From Acridotheres tristis (taxonomy: Eukaryota > Chordata > Aves > Passeriformes > Sturnidae), in contig CM072887.1 in the NCBI GenBank assembly GCA_037013685.1, positions 47,791,154 to 47,855,153 of the forward strand: a stretch of DNA of 64,000 nucleotides, written 5' to 3'. A model generated the notes under the pieces. The model saw nothing but the letters and a program-made list of their open reading frames with translations. It did no database searches and was not told the DNA's origin. Every line of letters begins with the position of its first letter. The stretch's first letter is position 1. Positions 10,330 to 21,400 of the stretch are shown here, piece by piece. The translations under genes were made by a program, and so were the position numbers.

Positions 10330-11771
10330 CTGAAATATGACAACAAAAATTGAATTTTGTAACAAGAGAAGAAAAAAAGGACAACAACATTCTAAAAGGC
10401 ATTCTTAGCCAACCTTCCAGTTAATTACTTCTTTATATTTCAAGGGAAAACAGTACCTGAAGTCTTTGTAATGTGCACGGACTATCGTTAATAATTGCCA
10501 GCTTTGGGAGAGGACGTGAAAGTTACATTACTGATTTGCAGTCAAACTCATTTATCTTTTAAAAAAACTTAAACATTGCATCCAGGATTTAACTAGAAGT
10601 TGCCAGCAAGGAACAGTACATAAAAATTTACAGTTAAAATAGATAAAATGACAAGATGAGGGAATGAAACTCGGTAGCTACTCTATTAAAATTCTGTTCC
10701 AATTGCAGATGATTTGTCATGTAAATTTCAGAGTGAATACACATTCTTTCTCTGAAAAAAATCCAACATTTATCTTTTAGATGGTCTTTATTCAATATGT
10801 ACCAGCCATTTCAGTTGTGCTAAAATCCTCCTCGCCATCTCTTTGAAAAATTATGGTTAAAATTAGCCAAGAGAACGGTTAGGGAACATAACTGGCTGTG
10901 TTGTTGGCAGTCTTATTGGACAGCATCTTTCATACTGCATCTTTTCACTGCATGAAATCAGACTCAACGAAGTTCCATGTTTTTCCAGATAAAGTAAAAA
11001 ACACACATTAATGCTGAATGAAAAAATGTTCAGTATGTAAGAGAATATTTTCCTGTTTTCTATAGAAACAATATTTAATCTATAACACAAGGCTTAAAAT
11101 CAAAAACAGGAGGAACTTGTACCTAAAATAATTTCAGAAAAATATTTTCCCTTTTCCCCTACTTTTGACCTTGCAATGGCATGTAGTAATTTCTGCTATC
11201 TCCTGGTGAAATTAATGAGTTCTGATACCAGAGAATTTAACATAATCTTTCAAGAGAGAAATCCCTTGATGTGCAGAACCTGTACCCATAAATATTGAAT
11301 TCTTGCTGAAGATGTGAACCTTTTGGGAGTGGGAACACCAAAATACCAGGGTAAGCAGAGGTTACACAAGAATTTTTAAAGCAGACAGCAAGTGTAGATT
11401 ACATGATTTGGACATTCGATCCTGTATCTGACACATTACTTGGGCCCATGTGTGTACTGTAGGACAAACAGCTCTTGGCCACTTCAGTCCAATGAAGTCT
11501 GGTTCCCCTTTCAGTGAGGATAGATTTGCCTAGTAAATTCACTTGGTCAGAATAGATGGAACCGAGGAGTCTATCGACAAAAGTCTGTAATTCAGGGTCA
11601 CATGGATTCTTAAGATACTGCAGCTCTTCCCAAGTGTGAGGAAGCAACACCTCCAGCTGCACTGAGCAGAAGCATCGCAAAGATCCACTCCTTTTGATTT
11701 ACAAATCACAGTTTACACCAGAAAGTGCCAACAAACCCATCACGAGCACACTATCTGATCAGAACACCCAC
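10330..11771 (-). other. UTRN: Utrophin intron with an unexplained ORF
   Basis: A 1.4-kb intron. It holds a 93-codon minus-strand open frame (11399-11680), described separately, but no recognisable repeat. Confidence 0.9.
11399..11680 (-). other. Intronic sense-strand ORF, unrecognised
   Basis: A 93-codon open frame in the utrophin sense direction lies about 90 bp past the 109-bp exon. It contains stretches such as LPHTWEELQYLKNP and LQTFVDRLLGSIY and has mixed, protein-like composition, but I recognise no family. An acceptor-like 'gcttctgctcag' within its 5' end would join the preceding utrophin exon in phase (G + TG = Val). No strong donor is evident, so it could only serve as an alternative terminal exon ending at the TAA 11399-11401, or be a decayed repeat, or be chance. 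No function is claimed. Confidence 0.25.
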
Positions 11772-11880
11772 CTGTCTGATGGAACTGTGAGCTGGTGTCC
11801 TGCTCCAGTGGGAAGCTGAGGGCAGGGTGCTGGGGCGAGGCACAGGGGGAGGTGCCATTGACCCGGGAGCCTGACTCAGG
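11772..11880 (-). CDS. UTRN: Utrophin exon (dystrophin exon 76 equivalent), 109 bp
   Basis: It encodes 36 residues starting [18 protein letters not shown] and ending SSQFHQT. It aligns with the utrophin-specific linker after the coiled coils (mammalian PESDSRINGVSPWASPQH), quite unlike dystrophin's PQAEAKVNGTTVSS. Phase 0 entry follows CAG of the previous exon, and it exits after one base. The donor is gtgggt and the acceptor is tatgtag. The exon is notably GC-rich within an AT-rich region, mainly through third positions. The sequence is the least conserved of the exons here, as expected for a linker. Confidence 0.95.
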
Positions 11881-12343
11881 CTACATAAAGACAAGAAGAA
11901 ACAAATTTCTGTTACTTGTATCCACATAATTTAATTGCAGGCTTGTATGCAGCCATCTTGTTCCTTTCCCTTTTTATGTTCTCTTTCTTGTTTGTCCTCC
12001 AAACTACTGAAAGTTGGCTTAAGTGCATACAACTGATGAGGGATAAAACAAACCCCACCAAAACCCAAGAACTAGTTAAAAGAAAATTTAGACTTAAGAA
12101 GAGCTCTTTCAGACTCCAGTTGATGGTCTTGTTAAAAACAATGTTCTGTTGCATCACAAAAACACAATGTAATATACAACACACGCTCTATGCCAAGGTT
12201 CCCATCCCGCTCTGCAGAAAGTACACAATGGGATTATTTGGGTTGTATTTATCTGCATGGGTATATACACACACAAATAGGACATTCAGCTAGGGGGCTT
12301 TCCCATATTGGAAGGGACATTATTCAGACATTTTTCCCTTCTT

Positions 12344-12363
12344 TTCCTTCCTTCCTTCCTTCT
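12344..12363. repeat. (CCTT)n microsatellite
   Basis: About five tandem cctt units on the plus strand, within a pyrimidine-rich stretch. Confidence 0.85.
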
Positions 12364-14505
12364 TTTAAAAATTCTTTCGATGAAGATACTAGCAATACAA
12401 TATTTGAGCTCCAGATGTGATTTTTCTGGGGGGGGGAAGAATATTTACATCTGATGTAGATGTAGCTGAAATTGTTGCTGCTATCACTTACCTTTTTGAT
12501 TGCAAATAATGAAATTACTTCTGAACAGCTTAAGGAGCAGGTTTTTAAAGTAAATCTATCAAAAGCAGATAGTAAAGTAATACAGAAGCTCATTGCTTTA
12601 AGGTCTTTTTGCAACTGAGCAAGTACCTCGAATAGCTATGAGATTTGATGCAGAGTTAGAATACAGAATGATTTCTGCACAAGTTTGCTCCTTTGCACTT
12701 CACAGTCTTAACTAAAATACTCAATTTCTTGAGATAGCTTCCAACTTAAGAAAAACAATCTTCAGTAAAACTCCTCTAAATCTCATCTCTTTAAGCATGA
12801 CAAAACTAAAGGCCAGCTTTGACTAAAAGAATAAACCAAGAAATATTAGTCCGCATAGGAGACAAAGAAAAATGGAAATGTTTTCAAGCCAGAGAAGGAT
12901 TTTACTGTCAAGATACTTCTATGAACAGTGAATTACTATCAGGTAGTTAAGTAATTTGCTTCTCAGTACCAGGCTTCAATCCAGCTAAAGAGTCTAAGTA
13001 AAATGAATGTGGTGATTTTAAATCAGAGAAGTCTGGGATAATTTAACCCAGGCAATTCTGTATTGCCAGAAACCACTGTCCAAAATGTTAGAGCTGTAAT
13101 GGCAAAGAGAGGAAGCAAATTCTCCAAAGGTTAAGAGTCCCTTCAATACAGAACAACAAAACGAACTCCAGCAGCAGTCATTGCTTGCCCACCCCACAAA
13201 CAGATGAATAGAGAGAATGTGAATAATTCAAAATGCAAACATGCACCTGGAGTAAATCTCTGCCTCTGGCCCTGTTCAAGCAGCAACTATGAATAAATTG
13301 TGCACAGATGAATGAGAGTGAATGAGAAGATCTGTGCTGGACATACAAAACTGCAGCACAGCAACATATAGGCTCAGTCAAGGATAGCAAGGCACTGCAA
13401 AGTCAACAGTTCATGTTGGTAGACAGAAACTAAATGCCTACAAACTCAGGTGATGAGTTAGTCATGGTACCACTTAGTAGTTCTATTGTACGTGATATAA
13501 GAGCACTGCAGAGCACAAGGACCATAAGTGGAAAAACTGAGAGAAAACAAAACATACTCGGAATACCTTACACTGATGTACCATCCATTGCTCTAGCAGT
13601 CAGAATGAAATACTGCAGCTGGATTTGAAAACAAGTCAAAACCCACAAAACCACCATCTTCTAATCAGATGGCAGTGCCTGATTACTCCATTTTCATTTA
13701 AATATACTGATAAATGTTGCACTGCATAGTTCCAGTGACTGCAACAAAAAGAAAAGCTTAAACAAACCAAACTCTTCTCCCAAATTAAGGACAATATTGT
13801 TAAGCAGCTGAAGAGTGGGGTTTGGAGCAGAAAGTGAAGGTCTGTGGTAGTGGTATAATTGCGTCAATATAATAATCAGATACTGGAAAATGTTAAATGC
13901 AAACCAGTTGAGGATACAGATATATCGGCATGTATTTACAAGATTTAACAATTTTATTGTTAGAGAACTTGAGAAAAATAACAGTGGAAAATCACATTCT
14001 ATTTGACTCCAATTATATAACACCTACAAAATATGAGCACTTCCATCCTAACCCACTTCTGGCATCATGAAATTCATGTATTCTCATTCAAAACAACTCA
14101 GAAGACAACCCTTAAGCCAGAAACCAAAAAGCAAATATCTCTAGATGTTATTATACAGCTGCTGCTGCTTCTTGAAAGAAATAAAAGCAGGGATGCTGAG
14201 CATGCCTTTGCAGGAATGAGGGAGGAGTTTCCAACTACAGTTTCAGGGAGTTTTCAAACTTCTTCTTAAGTAAAACCAAGCAAAGATATGAAGGGACAAA
14301 TAAGTCCTTCTCCAGAAAACTCTGAAATTGTGGTTTTGCTTCTGTATTACAGCAGTTTTTTAATGCACTTCAAAGGAGATATTTATTTCAACTGGTTTTA
14401 ATCTACAGCACCTTATTTCACTATGCCTCCTGCTGGTGTCTTTCCCCAAGAAAAGCCTGAAGTGCTCTGTGGCTAATGGATAGCTAAGACTTAGCTGCTC
14501 TTTCC

Positions 14506-15012
14506 TTGACTTCTGCTGCTTTTGGTAAAAAACAAACTAAACCTCAGTGTCCCCAGTCTGAATCACAAGAAACCTCAAAAATGCCAATTTTACTACCACA
14601 TTCATTACAGATGTTTCTTCTTGCTCCAGAATTTTTCTCCCAGCTACAAGAGAAACAAACTCTCCTGCACTTTTCTGATAAAGCTCTGTTGCTTTCAGCT
14701 GGAGAGAGAGTTGCAGCCCCTATTTACTCTCTGATCATAGAGCTGTTGACAGATGATTTTAGCTCCCACAAACTTCAATATCAAATCCAATATGAAACCT
14801 CTATTCAGCTCAGACAAAACCGAGAAAAATCCAAACAGACTTTAAATGCCCTTCATAAGAGGTCTTGCTTTGACTTTGCAAATGCAGTATCCATAAAGGC
14901 TGAAGAAAGAAAAATGAGAACGGCTTCTTTGTTTTTTCTCTGTCTGATTAACATGTTGGTATCAAAGCTGTCACATGCCAGTTCTATTTCACCTTCCTCT
15001 TTGGCACCCTAA
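14506..15012 (+). other. 168-codon antisense ORF, unrecognised
   Basis: A plus-strand open frame antisense to the utrophin intron. It shows no recognised domain; it is rich in Ser, Leu and Gln, with a hydrophobic stretch near residues 143-155 (SLFFLCLINMLV). No promoter, splice signal or Kozak context supports expression. In AT-rich sequence of this size an open frame this long is uncommon but can occur by chance. I regard it as probably non-coding. Confidence 0.12.
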
Positions 15013-17640
15013 TCAATCAGGCAGACAAAAAATGACAACATTCTGTGACAGCTACCAATCCTTTGGGCTTACTAAAATAAAAATAATATGGTAACCTCAG
15101 AATTGTGACCTGAAGTAGACAAATGTGCAGGGAGGATGCATGCATATTTTTGCTAAAGGTGCTCTCATAAAGAATGCCCTAGAATGCTCTCATCTAGATT
15201 AAGCAGTTACTACATTAAAGTTTCCAAATTTCATTAACTCTGTATCCCAATATTTGTGTAGACAGACTAATTCCAATCTTTTGGAGAAAAAAAAACCCTC
15301 AGTCCCTATTTTATACTCAGTGGTATAAAACACCAGTCAGGAGGCTAGTGAAGAAGAGCAATGGGGAGACTTGCTAATGACAGAATAGACAGAGAGATGG
15401 TATGAAATACCAGCCATGGCAAAGACACTGCTGCAAGACAGTTTTGTCCTTTAATACTAGCAATTATACTGTTGTTATATATTTTGAAATTGAGACTTAT
15501 GAACATCTTTCTTGCAAATCATCCATCTCATTAATAAGAAAAGGTATTCCTTTTATCCACTAAAATTAACTGGGACAGCCAGTAAAAGCAAAAGAAACAA
15601 ATGAATATAAAAAGGCTTTCAATAAAGGCCCTCCCCAAGCAGTGAAAAAGATAAAGGCTTTCCTGAAATGTAGGTAGTGACCAAGCTGATGGAACAGCAA
15701 ACATGCTGAAGGACTGGTCATATTTTCAGAAAAGGGGCAGTAATGGAAATCAGTGCTGCTTCATAATTCTGTTAATGTCAAAATAAATTTCAAAAAGCAT
15801 TACTAAAAATTCATATTATTTCTAATTTCTAAATCCCCATCGGGGAGTATCTTCAACATTGTGGAAATAGCTTGCAAAACATCCAGTAAATTAAGTAATG
15901 ATATGTATAGAAAGGCATATTGAAAAGCCACAGATATGTTATAGAAGAAATAATGCATGTACTTGACTCTGTACAAGCCACTTTATTAAATGACAGAGAA
16001 GAAACAAAGACCTCAGGAAATAATACTTGAAACAATCAGAAGCATGGCATGATTCCCACAGAGACAGGACAATGTGGACAGAAAGCAAAAGAGCAACAGT
16101 ATACAGTAAATGAGGTGTAAACAGTCAGAAATATTTAAAAAGGTCACCTCTATGCTACTTTACCTATCTGAACCCAAAAGCTGCAGAATGCCTAGACAAT
16201 TCCAAAGGCAGAACTGATAAGAAAGAATTACTATCCTTTCTCCCACCCATTTTACCACAACAAAAACGTATACTCTGGAGGTGTTACAATGGCATAAGGA
16301 TTCAAAAAAGATCATCCTCAGTTCATTAGGGGAAAAAAAGGGATTTAAAGAGGTGAACAAGTTTCTGTTCTAAGCACTAAGTGACCATTGGCAGAATTTC
16401 TGTGCTCTATTCAACTATGTTTCTTTGCAGATTTTAAACCCTTCTCTAAAAGACCAAGTATTGGCCAAATATAGCAAGATCCTTACTTTATAAATTATTA
16501 CTAACAGTGCACCAGTTGCTATCTTCCTGTGAAACATTATAGCCACTCAAATACTGATTAAAATGCTAGAATAACAGTAGCAACAAAAAAATTTACTCTG
16601 CTAGAGGGGTAGGGAAGTAATTGTAACAGATGCATGTTAATCCTATTCAGCCAAAACTGCCTAGAAAAAAATGACAGCCAGTGAAACAAACAGCAAATAC
16701 CTTAATCTCTGTAATGAGGGTATCATCTACAGCAGAAACTTAGGCCATTTTAATACCTGGTTTATGTAGCCTCTTTCTTGGCTTAGTTAAATCGTCTACT
16801 TCAATCATCTGACTCATGGAAGGCAGGAAACCCTTGTCTTATTGTACTCTGACCCAAATGTAATGTTTAGTTAGAAGAAAACATTCATACAAATTTATCT
16901 TCATTACTCAAGCTTCCCCACATGACATAGTACAAACTACCATCTCATACAAAACCTGGTATATGCTGCTCCTGTTATTTCTATAAGCCAGGTGTGCACA
17001 TGGTGACTTCCAAAGCAATCAGCATTCCTTCTGCCAACAAGGAAACCGTACGATCTCCAGCTACCAGCACTTGCTAAAAGGCTTTTACCTCCAGCATTTA
17101 CTTGTATGAAAGACCACTTAGCTGTAGTTTATTGGTCTAAATATGCTACTCAAGAGGAACCGGATTTTTAATGTAATTAATTGCTCCTTTGTATTTCAGA
17201 TATATATCTTTGGCCATCTGTCTCTGGCATGCTAAGAGAGGTCTGAGTGACTAACTGTGACAACAAATAAATATAGTATTTAAGAAAAGCATCTGGTTAA
17301 ACTGAAGTCAAACGTGGGATGTGGCTGGCATCATTACCTGGAATAGGGTATATATTTTCTTCCCATGCTTTTTAATTAATGAAAAGCTATAGCTCTTGTT
17401 TGCATTATTCTCAGTGTTTCCTAAGTTCCCATGGTCACTCCAGAACTTACAATCATTTTCTGCTCATTTGACATTAACCATGGGTTATACTAGAGGGTAC
17501 GAAAAAATATCTCATTAGAAATTATTGATTGCAACAGACCAAGAGTGCATGGTGAAAATACCTGCAGTAAAATGTCAAAGCCTTTGCTCCACCAAGAAAT
17601 CCACTGTGTAGAAACAATATGGGGCACAGTGTACAAGTAC

Positions 17641-17884
17641 CTGCTCGAGTAGCTGCCGTAGCCGGTGAAGCTGAGACTCCAATTGTTTATTGTGATCTTC
17701 CAAGATTTGCATCCTTGCTTCCAGGCGGCCTTTATGTTGCCTCAGGAGTTTAGCTTCAGCAATGAGCTCAGCATCTTCAGAAGCATGCTGAGGTGACACA
17801 ATGGAGTCAGGAGGTGACGCAAGAGGGTTTATTCCTCTCCGAAGATGCTGCTCCTTTAGTTGCTCATATTCTATCTGCAGACAC
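17641..17884 (-). CDS. UTRN: Utrophin exon (dystrophin exon 75 equivalent), 244 bp
   Basis: It encodes 81 residues after completing an Arg codon. It opens [17 protein letters not shown], continues through a Ser/Pro linker ([17 protein letters not shown]), then the second coiled coil [38 protein letters not shown]. That coiled coil is nearly invariant across utrophins and dystrophins and pairs with dystrobrevin. The length equals dystrophin exon 75. The donor is gtactt and the acceptor is tatcccag. One oddity is a Cys where mammalian utrophin and dystrophin have Asn right after the junction Arg. Confidence 0.97.
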
Positions 17885-18247
17885 CTGGGATATTGAAAAG
17901 TGGAAGAGAATGATGACTTAATCAAGTAAATGAAAATAAAAGACTTCTTTGATCAATCAATATTAGCATCACCAACTAACAACACAAATAGCTCAAAGAC
18001 AATGTGTTGATTTGTGTTTTCTGGGGGATTGAAAAAACAGCAGTCAAGTAAAAGTGAAACTGATTTATTACTTCACAGACACCTCCCTCTTCTAACAGAG
18101 CCAGGCTATGCACAACATATGCCTTGATTGTTTGGGGTATTTTTGCTAAAATCACAGCTTCTAAGTCTTTCTCATCTTCAACATAGTACGTGCATGGCTC
18201 AAACAACAACAAAATGACATCAGACACCAGTAGGATGATAATGAAAC
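17885..18247 (-). other. UTRN: Short utrophin intron (363 bp) with weak donor
   Basis: The donor reads gtttca, far from consensus, although the frame on both sides requires it. Retention would add F-H-Y-H-P-T-G-V and then stop. Nothing else was seen. Confidence 0.85.
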
Positions 18248-18406
18248 CTTTGCTCTTCCTCAAGGTCAGCAATGATACGCTCCAACTCTCCCCGCTCTTC
18301 CTTCTCCACTGACTTGAGTATCTGAGCAGGACTCTGTGGCTGACTCACAGGTGACTCTCCTCCCAGTGTCTGACAATACTGCTGGATAAGGGCATGCTCA
18401 TCCTCT
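18248..18406 (-). CDS. UTRN: Utrophin exon (dystrophin exon 74 equivalent), 159 bp
   Basis: It encodes [18 protein letters not shown], a Ser/Pro stretch [15 protein letters not shown], and the first coiled-coil segment [18 protein letters not shown]. The family role is syntrophin binding in the N-terminal part and dystrobrevin binding through the heptads. The sequence is almost identical to mammalian utrophin (LKSVEK here versus LKSVER) and distinct from dystrophin (LLIQHYCQSLNQ). It enters and exits in phase 2, so it is a frame-neutral cassette. The acceptor is tttcag; the donor gtttca is weak. Confidence 0.97.
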
Positions 18407-21400
18407 CTGAAACAACAAAATAACACAGATAAAGACAGAGCAGTAAAACATCTATTATTATGTGAGCAAACATCTCTATCAAGCTGAGGGATTTTTTTTT
18501 TTGTTTATGGAAAAGGACTAAGTGAGATGAAATTAAGCCTAAAAACCATACTGAAAGGAAACCATATAAGCATACAGTGCACAGGAAAAAAAGATTCATT
18601 TGTAGTAAAGAATCAGTTTAGTTTAATCTATGCATAGAGAACAAATGCTGCTAGTGGTTTGAAAAGAAAGAGCAATCATCAATCAAAAATGACCGATTTG
18701 AAATGCCTTAAAAAGAAATAAAACAAATAAACAAAAAAGTCCCATTAAAATTAGAGAAAAAAAGTTCCATTTTCTCCCCCTATTTTGATACACACAAAAT
18801 ACCTTGAAATTCTGCATTGGTAATAGATTTCCTTCTTAGAGATTCAGGGACAGAAATAAACTATAACACTGTCCTCCTCCTGACTCACATGAAATTACTT
18901 TTTGGTAAGGAGATACAGAAGTCCTGACACTTTCAATTATGCTTTAATACCCAAGTGAATTTGGTTTTGTATAGATGTGCCTTACTTTCCAAGTTGCTTG
19001 CTTTTCTCCATAAATAAAGTCAGATGGATAGCAAGTGAAAAATACCACATCTTAAAACCAGTTTGCTTGCTTGGTTACTCAAGAAGGATGAACCAACAAC
19101 AGAAAAACATATACTATTCATTTTTTAAGAGAGAAATTGCTGCAGCAGTATAAATGCTGAAGAAAACCCTCCTTAAATTATCACCTTTAATTGACTACAA
19201 ACCAGATATTGCACACCTTATGATACCATGAAGTATTGGTACAAACTTTACCCTAAGGATCTCCTACAGTTAAAGCATCATCAGAGCAGAGTGACACATA
19301 CGGGCAGTATATACACACATATTCAGATATTATTTAGAAAAGAGACTTTTCCACATTAAAAATGTTTTGTGTGCTAATTTTTTCCTCCTATTGTTGGAGG
19401 AAATTTGAGAGCTGCAAATTCTCCTATCCATTGGTTATGGAATGAAAAGTATCCTCAAGGACTGCCTTTGAAAGCATATGCAAAAATATCAGAAGTTCAT
19501 TATATGAAAAGTATTTATTTTTCAAATAAAAGTGTAATGGAGATTTTCAGGAGACTTTTAAAAATTTTCTGTCAGTCAATTTAACATCTTTTATCACAAT
19601 ATTTCCAAATGTACCATCTCACTTGAATGAATAGTAAAACCAGTTATTTAGAAAAGTATACCCTGGAAGTAACAGCAGTTATTTCTGTGGTGGAAAATAG
19701 TCTATAAATAAATGCATGTACAAGTAAAACCCATTAGATTTCTTACAGGCCATGCATACGGATTGGGGGATTCCTCAGAAATAAGCTCAAACTCTTGGGA
19801 CAAAAGGAGAGAATGCACATGACAGGAACAGACAAGAGTTGCATAAATACTGTTTGTGTAAAGAAAAACCTTACTTTATCCTGTTAAACTAAGATTTTTT
19901 TGTTAGCTCAGTATATCACTATCAATTTAAAAGCATCATCAGTATTAGAAGACAAAATAGTCAAAGATTTAATAAATCCTGATTCCTGGTGTGTCTCTCT
20001 TGGAAAAGTCCATCATTTAGCAAAATTATTTGGTTCTTTGTAATGCTGCCTAAGACAAAATTTGTACTGAAGACCTAATCTCATGGTAGAACGCACTAAA
20101 TTATTTCTTCCCAAGGATAACTATTCACTATCTACCCAAAGCTATCATGTGGCTTCGGCTTTCCAGCCATCGAGACTTGAAAATTTAGACTTGTGCAAAG
20201 AAATGTACATCAAGTAATGCTCTGCCTGCTGAAAAAAATCCAAACAAGAAAAAATATAGCCTGTGCCAGTTCTGTCCATTGGATGAAAAACCTAATAATT
20301 GAGTTTGCTTTAAAAAATGAGTAGAAAGTTTAAAGAAAATAATGTACATTCACTTATTTCCTAGTTGTCTTGGATGTTGTCAGTACTACATTTATGAGAA
20401 GAAATGACAACATGGATCTTCCATGCAAATGAATAAATTTAATGAATTTTTCATTAATACATATATATAGAGAGAATGAATTAAATGTAATTGAGGCTGC
20501 ATGTGCATTTATGTCCTTAAAAAATATAATTACATCCAAGAGTACCAGCTGAAAAAGAAACAAACAGATCAGTGTTCCTTTTTCCCCCCCTTATCTACAA
20601 AGCAAAGCAAAACAAAAACCCCTTTAACTGCTTTATCTTCTTCACTACTTGAGTGATCTCAGGGAAATTCATAATCACTATTGTTTTTCATTAATACTTC
20701 ATGTCTACTTAAAATGAAAACAAAGGCTAGTGCAGTTAATGGAGTTTGGATCAGGTCCCAGGGCGATAATTAAAATATCATTGTACTTCTATACCCTTTA
20801 GTCATCCTGACAAAAATACCCTAACTCTTTTAACAATTTTTTTGCTGAAGTGATGTAACCCCTCTGGGGGCTTCCAACAGCCCTGCAAAACATGCAGAGT
20901 ACCCTGTGACTGAAAAGGCCACAGCGAGCCAAGAGAGATGGCAATTCAATGTCACACCTTGGGCGAGCACAAAAACAGAGTTAAAGCAGGCAGGTGAGAG
21001 AACACAGATTTATCATCCAGGCTTCAAAACAGTGTTTACATGGGAATTTAAATGATACTGTGTGACTACACATACAGCCTTCTTTTGTGCAAGGGTGTTG
21101 ATGATGACAAGAAACGTTCACTTGATCTAGTTTAGTCTGGTTATTTTAATTAGGCATCAAAAAGCTGCTGTCTATGTTTTGAAATTGTGAAATAGTTTAT
21201 AAACAAAATTTAGGACACCCAAACTGGATCTTTTTTAAAAGAAAGTTCTGTAAATCTGGATTTATTATATTTATTGGAATTTGTTAAAACTGAGATTCTG
21301 TCAAGATTTTGCATTAGGTACCACCTCAATTTTTAATAAAACCTATAAAAGCTTTAAAAAAAGAGTTTACACGGTAAATGCTTACGTACTTTTGACTGCA

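Larger units (their letters stand above)
11881..17640 (-). other. UTRN: Utrophin intron, 5.8 kb
   Basis: AT-rich intron with a CCTT microsatellite (12344-12363) and a run of G at 12429-12437. It also carries the longest open frame of the window that I cannot assign (plus strand, 14506-15012). No repeat family was recognised. Confidence 0.9.
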
